From NCBI RefSeq assembly GCF_947489565.1, contig NZ_CANLEA010000009.1, forward strand, positions 124,001-188,000: a stretch of DNA of 64,000 bases. Direction: 5' to 3'. Within the stretch, counting starts at the first letter, position 1. Every line of letters starts with the position of its first letter. The notes under the pieces are model-generated. The model ran no database searches and was not told the origin of the DNA. It worked only from the letters and a program-made list of their open reading frames with translations. This stretch comes from an uncultured Kordia sp. Lineage in GTDB: Bacteria; Bacteroidota; Bacteroidia; Flavobacteriales; Flavobacteriaceae. Positions 54,278 to 64,000 of this stretch are shown piece by piece. The position numbers were made by a program, and so were the translations under genes.

Positions 54278-54880
54278 CTATTTTTTACTATATAGCACAA
54301 TATTTTCGGCAGATTTGAACGCATACGATAGCGATTTGTCCATAAAAGACTTCTCTGCATTGTAATTTACCAAGGCTGCAGCATTTGGCACTTTCAATTT
54401 CCATGAACCTGATTTTGTCAGTTTCCCTGGAATGACCATTGCTACTTGTCCGTATGTTTGTGACACATCTACCGCAATCGTAGCTTTTCCATTATTTGCA
54501 GCTTGTTGTGCTTTGTTTAATGCTTCTTGATCGTTTGCATTTCCTAATTTCGTCCAAGCATTTGACTTTTTTACTATTGGTTGAATACTATCATAAATGA
54601 CAAATCCACCATCTGTTGCTCGAAAATCGCCAATATTATAGAATTCTGTGATCATTTTAGTGATGCTGTTTCTACAATCGTTTCTATTTGTTGACGCTGC
54701 TTTGCATTGTTTAAAATAGGCAATTGTTGTAGACAAAAACTGATCTTGATCTGTGGATAGTTTTACTTCTTCAACTTTAGTTGTACTAGAATTTGAAGTT
54801 GTTCCTTTTTCAGATTTTGGATCGTTTTTACAAGAAACTACCAATAGTATTGCGAATACGAATGTGATGATTTTTTGCAT
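54278..54880 (-). CDS. Putative lipoprotein, unknown function (200 aa)
   Basis: Signal MQKIITFVFAILLVVSC with lipobox VVSC, then an acidic/Ser-Thr linker and a soluble alpha/beta domain (FYNIGDFRATDGGFVIYDSIQPIV, TIAVDVSQTYGQVAMVIPGKLTKSGSWKL). It is probably membrane-attached at the periplasmic side. It lies 17 bp downstream of carA on the same strand, so it may be co-transcribed with carA; no functional link is visible. No family recognised. Confidence 0.78.
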   Translation of the reverse strand: MQKIITFVFAILLVVSCKNDPKSEKGTTSNSSTTKVEEVKLSTDQDQFLSTTIAYFKQCKAASTNRNDCRNSITKMITEFYNIGDFRATDGGFVIYDSIQPIVKKSNAWTKLGNANDQEALNKAQQAANNGKATIAVDVSQTYGQVAMVIPGKLTKSGSWKLKVPNAAALVNYNAEKSFMDKSLSYAFKSAENIVLYSKK

Positions 54881-54897
54881 TTTATGTTGATTGTATT

Positions 54898-56010
54898 TTA
54901 AACGGTTTTTACTTTTTGAATGTTCTCAATGAATTGATCAAATAGATATTCTCCATCGTGTGGTCCAGGACTTGCTTCTGGGTGATATTGCACTGAGAAA
55001 CAGTTTTTATCTTTTACACGAATTCCGGCTACAGTATTATCATTTAAATGTACGTGTGTAATTTCTACATTTTCATTGGCTTCCGTTTCTTCTCTATTGA
55101 TGGCAAAACCATGATTTTGTGAAGTAATTTCACCTTTCCCAGTAATCATGTTTTTTACAGGGTGATTGATTCCTCGGTGTCCGTTGTGCATTTTGTACGT
55201 TGAGATTCCATTTGCCAAAGCAATTACTTGGTGTCCTAAACAGATTCCGAATAATGGTAAATCGCGTTTGATAACTTCTTGAGCTACTTTGATAGCATCT
55301 TCTAACGGTTCTGGATCTCCAGGTCCGTTTGATAAGAAATATCCATCAGGATTCCATGCGTTCATTTCTTCGAAAGTAGCGTTGTATGGAAATACTTTGA
55401 TGCAGGCATCACGTTTTGCTAAGTTTCGTAAGATGTTTTTCTTTACGCCAATATCCAATGCTGCAATTTTATGTGTTGCATTTTCGTCTCCGTAGATGTA
55501 TGGTTCTTTCGTTGATACTTTAGAAGCCAATTCCAATCCTGCCATACTTGGTACTTCGGCTAGTTTTGCTTTTAAGCCATCAACATTGTCAACATCTGTA
55601 GAAATTACTGCATTCATTGCTCCATTATCTCTAATGTAACTTACCAAAGCTCTGGTATCTACATCTGAGATTGCAAATAAATTGTTTTTGTCTAAGAATT
55701 CTTTTAAAGAACTATCGGCTGCATCTCTTGAGAATTCGTAACTAAAGTTTTTACATATTAACCCTGCAATTTTTACACTATCAGATTCCATTTCGTCTTC
55801 GGCTGTTCCGTAGTTTCCAATGTGCACATTTGCTGTTACCATTAGTTGTCCGTAATACGATGGATCTGTAAAGATTTCTTGATACCCTGTCATTCCTGTA
55901 TTGAAACACACTTCTCCGAAAGCCGTTCCTGGTTGTCCAATTGCTTTTCCGTAAAAGATTGTTCCATCTTCCAAAAGTAATAGTGCTTTTTGTCGATTTT
56001 GGTATTTCAT
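54898..56010 (-). CDS. carA: Carbamoyl-phosphate synthase small (glutaminase) subunit
   Basis: 370 residues. Hydrolyses glutamine and channels ammonia to the large subunit for arginine and pyrimidine synthesis. The N-terminal domain starts ALLLLEDGTIFYGKAIG and contains GMTGYQEIFTDPSY. The class I glutaminase domain shows SNGPGDP, nucleophile C257 in LFGICLGHQ, and H343/E345 in QYHPEASPGPHD. carB is not in the window. It starts 9 bp after the FkbM gene and so is transcribed with it. Confidence 0.98.
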   Translation of the reverse strand: MKYQNRQKALLLLEDGTIFYGKAIGQPGTAFGEVCFNTGMTGYQEIFTDPSYYGQLMVTANVHIGNYGTAEDEMESDSVKIAGLICKNFSYEFSRDAADSSLKEFLDKNNLFAISDVDTRALVSYIRDNGAMNAVISTDVDNVDGLKAKLAEVPSMAGLELASKVSTKEPYIYGDENATHKIAALDIGVKKNILRNLAKRDACIKVFPYNATFEEMNAWNPDGYFLSNGPGDPEPLEDAIKVAQEVIKRDLPLFGICLGHQVIALANGISTYKMHNGHRGINHPVKNMITGKGEITSQNHGFAINREETEANENVEITHVHLNDNTVAGIRVKDKNCFSVQYHPEASPGPHDGEYLFDQFIENIQKVKTV

Positions 56011-56019
56011 ATCGCTATG

Positions 56020-56850
56020 CTAATTTAGTTGTGTTGTATTGTGTTTTGTTGTAATTATAGTATTGTTATGTACTTTTCCAGTGATTTGATAACCTAAAGA
56101 AAGAATGTTTTCCTTAAACCAATCATTGGTTAAAATGTCGTTATGTGATAATATTTCTAATATTAATATTGGCTTGCATCGTTTGATTGTGTTGATAGCA
56201 CCTTTGAGTGCAGGAACTTCAAAACCTTCTAAATCGAATTGAAGGATTGAGATATTTCTGTCTTCTGGAATGATGTTATCTAATCTTTCGATGAAAATCG
56301 GTACAAATTTACCATTTTCTGAATCAATTATTCTACTCGCGCCACCTAATTGTCTTCCATCTTCAGTGGCAACTTGTAACTTTTGTTCTGATTTCTCAGC
56401 ACCCAAGCCAACTTGAAAGAGTTCTACATTTTTTAGATTGTTGATAAGTATGGTAATTTCTGAACATCTGTAGTATTCTGAGCTTGGCTCAAATGTCCAT
56501 ACTTTGGCATTTTTGGAGATATTTTTAGCAATTCCTGGTAGGAAGTCTCCAAAAAATGCACCTGCTTGTACTACATCGCCTTCGCCACAATGGTCAATAA
56601 TATATTGAATGGTGTGAGGCTCATATACATCTCCTTTGAGAATTGCTTGCACTACAGATTCTTTTTGCACCGCATAAGGTGTGCAATACCCTCCGTATTT
56701 ATTGTATGCAATTGTACAATCTAATGTAAATTCATCCTTCGTTAAAGAAGTCAAATGAGTAGGTTTACTAACGTATCCTTTCTTAAGGACTTTTCTTTTA
56801 ATAAACTTCTTTAATTTTTTAGGAGCTAATGATTTTACAAGTTTGATCAT
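56020..56850 (-). CDS. FkbM-family SAM-dependent methyltransferase
   Basis: 276 residues. The FkbM domain begins near residue 85: GEGDVVQAGAFFGDFLPGIAKNISKNAKVWTFEPSSEYYRCSE is the SAM-binding motif I with the acidic end of strand 2, followed by VELFQVGLG, RLDNIIPEDRNISILQFDLEGFEVPALKGA. FkbM enzymes methylate hydroxyls on sugars or small molecules. It has a lysine-rich start (KLVKSLAPKKLKKFIKRKVLKK). It is placed between rplQ and carA, which suggests insertion into a conserved neighbourhood, with carA 9 bp downstream. The substrate is unknown. Confidence 0.85.
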   Translation of the reverse strand: MIKLVKSLAPKKLKKFIKRKVLKKGYVSKPTHLTSLTKDEFTLDCTIAYNKYGGYCTPYAVQKESVVQAILKGDVYEPHTIQYIIDHCGEGDVVQAGAFFGDFLPGIAKNISKNAKVWTFEPSSEYYRCSEITILINNLKNVELFQVGLGAEKSEQKLQVATEDGRQLGGASRIIDSENGKFVPIFIERLDNIIPEDRNISILQFDLEGFEVPALKGAINTIKRCKPILILEILSHNDILTNDWFKENILSLGYQITGKVHNNTIITTKHNTTQLN

Positions 56851-56899
56851 TGTTTGGTAATTCGTTTTCTAAACTAATAAAACTGAGTTTCGCTAATAT

Positions 56900-56934
56900 A
56901 AAAAAAAGGATAAACTCATAAAGTTTATCCTTTT
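56900..56934 (-). terminator. Terminator of the ribosomal operon after rplQ
   Basis: AGGATAAACT / AGTTTATCCT perfect stem with a short loop and a T-run on the minus strand, 22 bp after the rplQ stop. Confidence 0.85.
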
Positions 56935-56956
56935 ATATGTAATGAATTGATTTCCA

Positions 56957-57433
56957 TTATTCTTCTTCGTTAGAAGCTTTAGTTTCAACTGGAGCAGGAG
57001 TTGCAGGTTTATTACCACCTTTTCCTCTTCTACTACGTCTAGTTGTTTTCGCTTTCTTCTCAGTGTTGTACGTTTCATTGTAGTCCACTAATTCGATTAA
57101 TGCCATTTGAGCATTATCTCCTAAACGATTTCCTAACTTAATAATTCTAGTGTATCCACCTGGTCTGTCTGCAACTTTTACAGCTACATCTCTAAATAAC
57201 TCAGTTACTGCATACTTGTTTCTAAGTTTACTGAATACTAAACGACGGTTGTGCGTTGTGTCTTCTTTAGACTTAGTTACTAATGGCTCAACAAATTGTT
57301 TTAATGCTTTCGCTTTTGCAACAGTAGTGTTGATACGCTTGTGCTCGATTAAAGAACAAGCCATATTAGCTAACATTGCTTTTCTGTGAGCAGTTTTTCT
57401 ACCTAAGTGGTTTACTTTTTTTCCGTGTCTCAT
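56957..57433 (-). CDS. rplQ: 50S ribosomal protein L17
   Basis: The last gene of the alpha operon. 158 residues: the conserved [21 protein letters not shown] start, [20 protein letters not shown], and [28 protein letters not shown]. About 35 C-terminal residues ([17 protein letters not shown], ending NEEE) extend past the core, which is common in Bacteroidota. A strong terminator follows. Confidence 0.97.
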   Translation of the reverse strand: MRHGKKVNHLGRKTAHRKAMLANMACSLIEHKRINTTVAKAKALKQFVEPLVTKSKEDTTHNRRLVFSKLRNKYAVTELFRDVAVKVADRPGGYTRIIKLGNRLGDNAQMALIELVDYNETYNTEKKAKTTRRSRRGKGGNKPATPAPVETKASNEEE

Positions 57434-57493
57434 GACATTTGTTTTTTACCTTTATCTTGCTGCAACTCGTTTGAGGAGCAAATTACAAAGGAA

Positions 57494-58486
57494 TTAATCT
57501 TTATCTAATTTGTATTTTGATAAATCCATTCCGAAACTTAATCCTTTTACGTTTACTAGTTCTTCTAGCTCAGTTAAAGATTTTTTACCAAAGTTTCTAA
57601 ACTTCATTAAATCATTTTTGTTGTAAGATACTAAGTCTCCTAATGTATCTACTTCTGCTGCTTTTAAACAGTTTAATGCTCTTACAGAAAGGTCCATGTC
57701 TACTAATTTAGTTTTTAGTAACTGACGCATATGTAATGATTCCTCATCATATGTTTCTGTTTGTGCAATTTCGTCCGCTTCAAGAGTAATACGCTCATCA
57801 GAGAATAACATGAAGTGGTGAATTAATGTTTTTGCAGCTTCTGTTAAAGCTTCTTTAGGATGAATAGATCCATCAGTGATGATTTCAAAAACTAACTTTT
57901 CGTAGTCAGTTTTTTGCTCAACACGATAGTTTTCTATGCTGTACTTAACATTCTTTACAGGTGTATAAATAGAATCTGTAAAGATTGTTCCTAACGGAGC
58001 ATTTGATTTTTTGTTTTCTTCAGCTGGAACATACCCTCTACCTTTTTCGATAGTAATTTCCATGTTAATGTTCACACTAGCATCCATGTTACAGATAACT
58101 AAATCTGGATTTAACACTTGGAAACCAGAGATGAATTTTTGGAAATCACCAGCAGTAAGTTGTTCTTTACCTGAAACAGAAATAGATACTGATTCATTAT
58201 CGATATCATCTATTTGTCTTTTAAAGCGTACTTGCTTTAAGTTCAAAATAATCTCTGTTACATCTTCTACAACACCAGAAATCGTTGAAAATTCGTGATC
58301 TACTTTGTCTATTCGTACAGAAGTAATCGCAAAACCTTCCAATGATGATAGAAGTACTCTTCTTAATGCGTTCCCGATAGTTAGCCCATAACCAGGTTCT
58401 AAAGGACGAAATTCAAATTTGCCATCGAACTCAGATGAGTCAATCATGATAACTTTGTCGGGCTTTTGGAAGTTTAATAATGCCAT
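57494..58486 (-). CDS. rpoA: DNA-directed RNA polymerase subunit alpha
   Basis: 330 residues. The N-terminal dimerisation domain shows [30 protein letters not shown], and the C-terminal domain the [50 protein letters not shown] helix-hairpin-helix contact surface. It assembles the core enzyme. It lies 60 bp after rplQ's start side, 25 bp before rpsD, in the usual order. Confidence 0.99.
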   Translation of the reverse strand: MALLNFQKPDKVIMIDSSEFDGKFEFRPLEPGYGLTIGNALRRVLLSSLEGFAITSVRIDKVDHEFSTISGVVEDVTEIILNLKQVRFKRQIDDIDNESVSISVSGKEQLTAGDFQKFISGFQVLNPDLVICNMDASVNINMEITIEKGRGYVPAEENKKSNAPLGTIFTDSIYTPVKNVKYSIENYRVEQKTDYEKLVFEIITDGSIHPKEALTEAAKTLIHHFMLFSDERITLEADEIAQTETYDEESLHMRQLLKTKLVDMDLSVRALNCLKAAEVDTLGDLVSYNKNDLMKFRNFGKKSLTELEELVNVKGLSFGMDLSKYKLDKD

Positions 58487-58511
58487 ATTAAGAATACTTT
58501 CTGATTTATTA

Positions 58512-59117
58512 TTATTTAGAATATAATTCTACGATTAATTGCTCTTTAATATTTTCAGGAATTTGAAGTCTTTCCGGAATAGATACATAAGTACCTTCCT
58601 TCTTTTCTCCATTCCATGTAATCCACTCATATACGTGGCTAGCATTTGCTAATGATCTATCAATTACGTCAAGAGACTTTGATTTCTCTCTTACACCCAC
58701 TACATCTCCAGCTTTTAATGTGTAAGAAGGAATATTCACTTTTTCTCCGTTTACAGTAATGTGACGGTGAGACACTAATTGTCTTGCACCACTTCTTGTA
58801 GGAGAAATTCCCATTCTGTAAACCACGTTGTCTAAACGAGATTCACATAATTGTAGTAATACTTCACCTGTAATTCCTTTGCTTCTGTTAGCTCTGTCAA
58901 ATAGATTTCTAAATTGACGTTCAAGGATACCGTAAGTATACTTTGCTTTTTGTTTTTCCATCAACTGGATTGCGTATTCAGATTTTTTTCCTCTACGTCT
59001 GTTGTTTCCGTGTTGACCTGGAGGATAATTTCTTTTATCAAAAGATTTATCATCTCCGAAAATTGCTTCTCCGAATTTACGAGCAATTTTAGTTTTTGGA
59101 CCAGTATATCTTGCCAT
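58512..59117 (-). CDS. rpsD: 30S ribosomal protein S4
   Basis: 201 residues. [23 protein letters not shown] start, [42 protein letters not shown], and the S4 RNA-binding domain ([38 protein letters not shown]). It initiates 16S body assembly and can act as a translational repressor of the operon in other bacteria. No zinc-type cysteine cluster is seen at the N-terminus. Confidence 0.98.
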   Translation of the reverse strand: MARYTGPKTKIARKFGEAIFGDDKSFDKRNYPPGQHGNNRRRGKKSEYAIQLMEKQKAKYTYGILERQFRNLFDRANRSKGITGEVLLQLCESRLDNVVYRMGISPTRSGARQLVSHRHITVNGEKVNIPSYTLKAGDVVGVREKSKSLDVIDRSLANASHVYEWITWNGEKKEGTYVSIPERLQIPENIKEQLIVELYSK

Positions 59118-59199
59118 TTCTAATAGTTATTATGAGAGTGATTATGAATTAAGGCTGTCCTTCGATAATCGTTAATCTCTCAATGTGAAAATAAATTAA

Positions 59200-59589
59200 T
59201 TATACTCTTCTTCTTTTTGGAGGTCTACATCCGTTGTGTGGTAATGGAGTAACATCGATAATTTCAGTTACTTCAATTCCTGCATTGTGGATGGTTCTGA
59301 TAGCAGATTCTCTACCATTACCTGGACCTTTTACGTAAACTTTCACTTTACGTAATCCTGCTTCATGAGCTACTTTAGATGCATCTTCTGCTGCAGTTTG
59401 CGCAGCGTAAGGTGTGTTCTTTTTAGAACCTCTAAAGCCCATTTTACCAGCAGATGACCAAGAAATCACATCTCCTTTTTTGTTTGTAAGTGAAATAATG
59501 ATGTTGTTAAAAGATGCTGTTACGTGCGCTTCTCCAACAGACTCCACTATTACTTTACGTTTTTTTGTACTCTTGCTAGACTTTGCCAT
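59200..59589 (-). CDS. rpsK: 30S ribosomal protein S11
   Basis: 129 residues with the typical [34 protein letters not shown] and C-terminal [16 protein letters not shown]. It forms part of the 30S platform. It starts 11 bp after rpsM. Confidence 0.98.
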   Translation of the reverse strand: MAKSSKSTKKRKVIVESVGEAHVTASFNNIIISLTNKKGDVISWSSAGKMGFRGSKKNTPYAAQTAAEDASKVAHEAGLRKVKVYVKGPGNGRESAIRTIHNAGIEVTEIIDVTPLPHNGCRPPKRRRV

Positions 59590-59600
59590 ACTACAAAATA

Positions 59601-59975
59601 TTATTTAGTTGCTTTTTTCTTGTTAGCAACAGTTTTTCTTCTACCTTTTCTTGTTCTAGAGTTGTTCTTCGTTCTTTGACCTCTTAATGGAAGTCCAGAT
59701 CTATGACGAATTCCTCTATAACAACCGATATCCATTAAACGTTTGATGTTTAACTGAACTTCGGTACGTAATTCACCTTCAATTGTGTAAGTTCCTACTG
59801 CTTCACGAATTTTACCAATTTCTTCATCAGTCCAATCAGAAACTTTAGTGTCTTCACTTACGTTAGCAGTTGCTAAAATTTGTTTTGCTCTGCTTCTACC
59901 TACTCCAAAGATGTATGTTAATGAGATAACACCTCTTTTGTGTTTTGGAATGTCTACTCCTGCGATTCTTGCCAT
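59601..59975 (-). CDS. rpsM: 30S ribosomal protein S13
   Basis: 124 residues. Start [34 protein letters not shown], then [43 protein letters not shown], the head-domain contact with tRNA and S19. It is preceded by rpmJ by 2 bp. Confidence 0.98.
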   Translation of the reverse strand: MARIAGVDIPKHKRGVISLTYIFGVGRSRAKQILATANVSEDTKVSDWTDEEIGKIREAVGTYTIEGELRTEVQLNIKRLMDIGCYRGIRHRSGLPLRGQRTKNNSRTRKGRRKTVANKKKATK

Positions 59976-59977
59976 AA

Positions 59978-60094
59978 CTATCCTTGTCTTTGTTTAAATC
60001 TAGGATTCTTTTTATTGATTACGTATAATCTTCCCTTACGACGTACAATTTTGCACTCAGGGCTTCTCTTTTTTATTGATGCTCTTACTTTCAT
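59978..60094 (-). CDS. rpmJ: 50S ribosomal protein L36
   Basis: 38 residues, too short for long-frame searches. ATG at 60094, TAG at 59978-59980. The sequence reads [20 protein letters not shown], then [18 protein letters not shown]. The zinc-ribbon cysteines of canonical L36 are reduced here to a single Cys, as in the C-minus type (inference). It lies between infA and rpsM, the standard place for rpmJ. Confidence 0.95.
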   Translation of the reverse strand: MKVRASIKKRSPECKIVRRKGRLYVINKKNPRFKQRQG

Positions 60095-60100
60095 GATTTT

Positions 60101-60316
60101 TTAGTATCTATAAGTAATTCTTGCTTTTGTTAAATCGTATGGACTCATTTCTAGTTTCACTTTATCACCAGGTAATAATTTGATATAATGCATACGCATT
60201 TTTCCAGAGATGTGAGCCGTTACGATGTGACCATTTTCTAATTCTACACGGAACATTGCATTTGATAATGCTTCTATAATTGTTCCATCTTGTTCTATTG
60301 CAGCTTGTTTAGCCAT
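60101..60316 (-). CDS. infA: Translation initiation factor IF-1
   Basis: 71 residues with the S1-type OB fold: [71 protein letters not shown]. It blocks the A site during initiation. Placed 2 bp after secY and before rpmJ, the standard order. Confidence 0.98.
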   Translation of the reverse strand: MAKQAAIEQDGTIIEALSNAMFRVELENGHIVTAHISGKMRMHYIKLLPGDKVKLEMSPYDLTKARITYRY

Positions 60317-60318
60317 AA

Positions 60319-61659
60319 TTATGCAACTACTTTACGGTTTTTACCAGTTTTCATTAAACCATCATAATGTCTATTCAACAAGTATGAGTTTATTTGTTGC
60401 ATGGTATCTATGGCAACTCCTACCATAATTAGCAACGATGTTCCTCCAAAGAATAATGCCCAACCTTGTTGTATTCCCATAATTGTTCCTACAATAGCAG
60501 GGAAAATTGCGATCAATGCTAAAAAGATTGATCCAGGCAAGGTAATTTGTGACATTATTTTGTCTAAGTATTCTCCAGTTTCTCCACCAGGGCGAATTCC
60601 TGGAATAAATCCTCCACTTCTTTTTAAGTCATCGGCCATTTTATTCGTAGGCACTGTGATAGCTGTGTAGAAGTATGTAAATATGATGATTAAGAATGCG
60701 AATAAGACATTATACCATAATCCAAATACATCTTGAAAGTTTGCTGTCATCCATGCTCCTAAGCTTGAATCGGTACCTAAACCTTTTCCTATTGCTGTAG
60801 GCACAAACATTAAGGCTTGCGCGAAGATGATTGGCATTACACCAGATGCATTTAATTTTAATGGGATAAACTGTCTTGCTCCAAACATGTTCTTTTCATA
60901 TCCTCCCGTTGCTGTTCTTCTAGCGTATTGCACAGGTATTTGGCGTACTGCCATTACCAACATGACGCTGGCAAGTATAATTACTAACCATATTACAATT
61001 TCTATAAGAATAAGCATTGGTCTTCCTGAGTTGGAAGCAAATTCTTGCAAGAATGCAGTAGGCATTTGTGCAATAATCCCAACCATAATTAATAATGAGA
61101 TACCATTACCAATTCCTTTATCAGTAATTTTTTCACCAAGCCACATTGCAAAGATAGTTCCTGTTACAAGGATAATTACAGAAGGAATAACGAAATCTAA
61201 TCCTTTTCCAATTGTAAATGCTGCGTCTGGAACACCTAATGCTCCTAATCCCCATAAATAGAATGGTGCTTGCACCAAACAGATAAGGATTGTAAGCCAT
61301 CTTGTGATTTGTGTGATTTTTTTACGACCACTTTCTCCTTCTTTTTGAAGTTTTTGTAGGTAAGGAATTGCGATTCCCATCAACTGAACTACAATAGAAG
61401 CAGATATATATGGCATAATTCCTAGTGCAAATACAGAAGCCTTAGCAAAAGCTCCTCCAGTAAACATGTTTAATAGACCACCAAGTCCGTCATCAAAATT
61501 ACCAGTAAATGCTTCACCAAGTTTTGTATAGTCCATACCTGGAAGACTCACCTGTGCACCAAAACGATACACTAGTAATAGTCCAAGAGTTACTAAAATT
61601 TTATTTTTTAGTTCCTCAATACTCCAAATACTTTTTATTGTGTCAATAAATTTTTTCAT
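60319..61659 (-). CDS. secY: Preprotein translocase subunit SecY
   Basis: 446 residues with ten membrane helices. Recognisable parts: [13 protein letters not shown], the plug and helix 2 region ([18 protein letters not shown]), [32 protein letters not shown], and a C-terminal [18 protein letters not shown] and [13 protein letters not shown]. It forms the channel for Sec-dependent export. It is between rplO and infA. Confidence 0.99.
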   Translation of the reverse strand: MKKFIDTIKSIWSIEELKNKILVTLGLLLVYRFGAQVSLPGMDYTKLGEAFTGNFDDGLGGLLNMFTGGAFAKASVFALGIMPYISASIVVQLMGIAIPYLQKLQKEGESGRKKITQITRWLTILICLVQAPFYLWGLGALGVPDAAFTIGKGLDFVIPSVIILVTGTIFAMWLGEKITDKGIGNGISLLIMVGIIAQMPTAFLQEFASNSGRPMLILIEIVIWLVIILASVMLVMAVRQIPVQYARRTATGGYEKNMFGARQFIPLKLNASGVMPIIFAQALMFVPTAIGKGLGTDSSLGAWMTANFQDVFGLWYNVLFAFLIIIFTYFYTAITVPTNKMADDLKRSGGFIPGIRPGGETGEYLDKIMSQITLPGSIFLALIAIFPAIVGTIMGIQQGWALFFGGTSLLIMVGVAIDTMQQINSYLLNRHYDGLMKTGKNRKVVA

Positions 61660-61674
61660 GCTTCTATGTAGAAA

Positions 61675-62127
61675 TTATAAAGTTACTGCTTCTCCTCCTG
61701 CTGCTTCGATAGCTGCTTTTGCTGAAGCTGTGAATTTGTGAGCTGTAACTTTTAATTTTGATTTAAGTTCACCTCTTCCAAGGATTTTTACTAAATCAGT
61801 TTTTCTAGCTACTCTGTTAGCTACTAATATGTCTAAATCAACAGTATCTGTGATTTTCCCTTCGTCAACTAATTCCTGAAGTCTATCAAGATTTACACCT
61901 TGATATTCTTTACGATTGATATTTGTGAAACCAAACTTAGGAACACGTCTCTGAAGCGGCATTTGTCCACCTTCGAATCCAATTTTCTTTGAATAACCAG
62001 ATCGAGATTTAGCTCCTTTGTGACCACGTGTTGCGGTACCACCTTTTCCAGAACCTTGTCCTCTACCTACTCTTTTGTTATTACTTTGAACTGAACCTTC
62101 AGCTGGTTTTAAGTTACTTAAATCCAT
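61675..62127 (-). CDS. rplO: 50S ribosomal protein L15
   Basis: 150 residues: MDLSNLKPAEGS, KRVGRGQGSGKGGTATRGHKGAKSRSGYSKKIGFEGGQMPLQRRVPKFGF, and a C-terminal KVTAHKFTASAKAAIEAAGG. It binds 23S rRNA. It is 15 bp before secY. Confidence 0.98.
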   Translation of the reverse strand: MDLSNLKPAEGSVQSNNKRVGRGQGSGKGGTATRGHKGAKSRSGYSKKIGFEGGQMPLQRRVPKFGFTNINRKEYQGVNLDRLQELVDEGKITDTVDLDILVANRVARKTDLVKILGRGELKSKLKVTAHKFTASAKAAIEAAGGEAVTL

Positions 62128-62142
62128 AACCAGTTGTTATTT

Positions 62143-62322
62143 TTAAGCTTCTTCAACAGAAACTAAGTGTTTAACTTTATTTACCATTCCAAGGATGTTT
62201 GGTGTAGCCTCATGTTCTACAACCTGACCGATCTTTTTAAGACCAAGCGCTTCTAGCGTTCTCTTTTGATTTTGAGGACGACTAATTTTGCTTCTTACTT
62301 GTGTTACTTTAATTTTTGCCAT
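62143..62322 (-). CDS. rpmD: 50S ribosomal protein L30
   Basis: 59 residues, a short gene. ATG at 62322, TAA at 62143-62145. The sequence starts MAKIKVTQVRSKISRPQNQK, then RTLEALGLKKIGQVVEHEAT and PNILGMVNKVKHLVSVEEA, the typical L30 fold. It fills the gap between rpsE and rplO. Confidence 0.96.
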   Translation of the reverse strand: MAKIKVTQVRSKISRPQNQKRTLEALGLKKIGQVVEHEATPNILGMVNKVKHLVSVEEA

Positions 62323-62334
62323 TTTATCCTTGAT

Positions 62335-62859
62335 TTATCCTTTAAATACTTTTTCTAAAGAAATTCCTCTTTGTCTTGCAACCATTCCTGCATCTCTTAA
62401 TTGTAATAAAGCATCAAAAGTTGCTTTTACTACATTGTGCGGGTTAGATGATCCTTGAGACTTCGATAATACATTGTGAACTCCTACAGCTTCTAATACT
62501 GCACGTACAGCTCCACCTGCGATAACTCCTGTACCCGAAGATGCTGGTTGAATATATACTCTAGCTCCTCCGTATTTTCCTTTTTGCTCGTGTGGTAATG
62601 TACCATTTTGCAAAGGAATACGAACTAAGTTTTTCTTCGCATCTTCAATTGCTTTTGCAATTGCAGTAGCAACGTCTTTAGATTTTCCTAAACCGTGTCC
62701 TACAACACCGTTTTCATCTCCAACAACTACGATCGCCGAAAATCCAAAGGCTCTACCACCTTTTGTTACTTTAGTTACACGTTGTACTCCTACCAAACGA
62801 TCTTTTAATTCTAATCCACCTGGCTTTACTAATTCTGCGTTTTTGTATTTCTGATACAT
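62335..62859 (-). CDS. rpsE: 30S ribosomal protein S5
   Basis: 174 residues. The double-stranded RNA-binding part reads [44 protein letters not shown]; the C-terminal domain reads [46 protein letters not shown]. It contributes to translational accuracy at the mRNA entry. It lies 6 bp after rplR. Confidence 0.98.
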   Translation of the reverse strand: MYQKYKNAELVKPGGLELKDRLVGVQRVTKVTKGGRAFGFSAIVVVGDENGVVGHGLGKSKDVATAIAKAIEDAKKNLVRIPLQNGTLPHEQKGKYGGARVYIQPASSGTGVIAGGAVRAVLEAVGVHNVLSKSQGSSNPHNVVKATFDALLQLRDAGMVARQRGISLEKVFKG

Positions 62860-62865
62860 AGTTTC

Positions 62866-63219
62866 TTAGAATTTAAGTCCTCCTTCTCTAGCACCTTCTG
62901 CTAATGATTTTACTCTTCCGTGGTATAAATATCCACCTCTATCAAATGCGATTGTTTCAATCCCAGCTTTTAAAGCTTTTTCAGCGATAGACTTCCCTAC
63001 TAAGGCAGCTACTTCTGATTTTGTTCCTTCAGCTTTGATATCTTTATCTCTAGATGAAGCGGCAACAATTGTTTTACCATCTACATCATTGATAATTTGA
63101 GCATAAATTTCTTTATTACTTCTAAAAACAGATAATCTTGGTCTAGCTTCTGTACCGCCAACGATTTTTCTAATTCTGTTTTTGATTCTTTGTCTTCTTT
63201 CAGTCTTTGATAATCCCAT
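62866..63219 (-). CDS. rplR: 50S ribosomal protein L18
   Basis: 117 residues: [52 protein letters not shown] and the terminal [26 protein letters not shown]. It binds 5S rRNA. It is located between rplF and rpsE as usual. Confidence 0.98.
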   Translation of the reverse strand: MGLSKTERRQRIKNRIRKIVGGTEARPRLSVFRSNKEIYAQIINDVDGKTIVAASSRDKDIKAEGTKSEVAALVGKSIAEKALKAGIETIAFDRGGYLYHGRVKSLAEGAREGGLKF

Positions 63220-63228
63220 AATTAATTA

Positions 63229-63771
63229 TTAAGCTGATTTACCTGCTTTTCTTCTTAATACCTCTCCTACAAACTTAACTCCTTTTCCTTTATAAGGTTC
63301 TGGTTTACGGAACCCACGGATTTTAGCCGCAACTTGTCCTACCAATTGTTTGTCGTGCGAAGTTAATTTTATGATTGGATCTTTACCTTTCTCAGATATT
63401 GTTTCAACTTTCACTTCTGGAGCTAAGTTCATAACAATATTGTGTGAGAATCCTAAAGCTAACTCTAGTCTTTGTCCTTGATTACTTGCTCTGTAACCTA
63501 CTCCAACTAATTGTAACTCTTTTGTAAATCCTTTAGAGACACCTTCAATCATATTGTTGATTAATGCTCTATATAGACCGTGTTTTGCTCTATGATCTTT
63601 GCTGTCTGATGGGCGTTCTAGTACTATTCGACCTTCTTCTTGTTTAACAGTAATACTGTCAACTTGTTGTGTCAATTCTCCTAATTTACCTTTTACGGTT
63701 ACCTGACCATCTTTTATATCTACAGTAACTCCTGCTGGAATACTTACTGGGTTTTTACCTATTCTTGACAT
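63229..63771 (-). CDS. rplF: 50S ribosomal protein L6
   Basis: 180 residues with two similar domains. MSRIGKNPVSIPAGVTVDIKDGQVTVKG at the start and KIRGFRKPEPYKGKGVKFVGEVLRRKAGKSA at the end are diagnostic. It lies near the factor-binding site of the large subunit. rplR starts 9 bp downstream. Confidence 0.98.
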   Translation of the reverse strand: MSRIGKNPVSIPAGVTVDIKDGQVTVKGKLGELTQQVDSITVKQEEGRIVLERPSDSKDHRAKHGLYRALINNMIEGVSKGFTKELQLVGVGYRASNQGQRLELALGFSHNIVMNLAPEVKVETISEKGKDPIIKLTSHDKQLVGQVAAKIRGFRKPEPYKGKGVKFVGEVLRRKAGKSA

Positions 63772-63790
63772 TTCTGCTAGTCTTTATTAA

Positions 63791-64000
63791 TTAGTAAACG
63801 TAACATAAAACTTCTCCACCTACATTTTCACGTTGAGCTTGCTTTCCTGTCATTACTCCGTGAGAAGTAGATACGATCGCAATTCCCAATCCGTTTAAGA
63901 CTCTTGGAAGTTCGTTAGCTCCAGCGTACTGACGTAAACCTGGTGTACTGATTCTTTGAATTTTCTTGATTACAGGTTCTTTTGTCATCTTATCGTATTT
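63791..64000 (-). CDS. rpsH: 30S ribosomal protein S8 (5' part beyond the window)
   Basis: The C-terminal 69 or so codons are visible and the frame is open to base 64000 (KYDK precedes the internal Met at 63988). The sequence [54 protein letters not shown] is the S8 C-terminal domain. The gene continues beyond the window end. Confidence 0.97.
   Translation of the reverse strand, partial: KYDKMTKEPVIKKIQRISTPGLRQYAGANELPRVLNGLGIAIVSTSHGVMTGKQAQRENVGGEVLCYVY

Overview
The window is AT-rich DNA (roughly one third G+C by eye) from a member of the Bacteroidota, most likely family Flavobacteriaceae. Support comes from a LytS/LytTR two-component pair, GLPGLI-family and SusC/FecA-like outer-membrane proteins, an ECF sigma/FecR/TonB-receptor set, a type IX secretion (Por) tail on a glycosidase, -7 promoter elements of the TAnnTTTG type, weak Shine-Dalgarno sequences, and a spc/alpha ribosomal operon followed by carA and eno. 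Several short precursor peptides with K-rich 'LKSLxLxKxSxSxLN..GG' leaders resemble those abundant in Kordia. That genus assignment is an inference.

Layout. 1-2.2 kb: the 3' part of a sensor kinase and its LytTR regulator. 2.2-4.4 kb: dispersed repeats, two short RiPP-like precursor genes, a secreted protein and a candidate small RNA. 4.4-14.8 kb: accessory genes, namely a DUF4365 protein, an HU-like protein, a GLPGLI/outer-membrane pair, an unrecognised gene translationally coupled to a TPR protein, lipoproteins and an SRPBCC protein. 14.8-17.3 kb: folD and ffh. 18.5-24.6 kb: a cell-surface signalling locus in which an ECF sigma gene lies between a divergent LamG lipoprotein and a downstream fecR/TonB-receptor pair. 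Both flanking units carry the same promoter-like element (GGTGGGAATTTT, 7 nt, GAGTTGTT). 25-34.5 kb: argS, an Rrf2 regulator, a decayed DUF418 gene, ctlX, a DDAH-family enzyme and gltA. 34.8-45.2 kb: two giant tandem paralogous leucine-rich-repeat surface proteins, the second interrupted by a frameshift. 45.4-51.2 kb: a GH9 glycosidase with a T9SS tail, a DUF350/transglutaminase-like pair and an unrecognised membrane protein. 51.3-52.4 kb: four more RiPP-like precursors, one on + and three on -, with no modification enzyme in view. 52.6-64 kb: eno, a lipoprotein, carA, an FkbM methyltransferase and the run rplQ-rpoA-rpsD-rpsK-rpsM-rpmJ-infA-secY-rplO-rpmD-rpsE-rplR-rplF-rpsH, with rpsH cut by the window end.

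How the genes work together. The right end is the core translation/secretion operon and folD, ffh, argS, gltA, carA and eno are housekeeping. Between them sit surface-oriented accessory genes: outer-membrane receptors, adhesin-like LRR proteins, a secreted glycosidase and lipoproteins. The two parts most likely to hold undescribed biology are the orphan Cys-rich precursor peptides and the sigma-controlled receptor/lipoprotein locus with its paired promoters. Next come a coupled unknown+TPR operon that shares a 24-bp upstream element with the DUF4365 gene, and a candidate structured RNA near 4.0-4.13 kb. All functions are read from sequence only; no database search was run.
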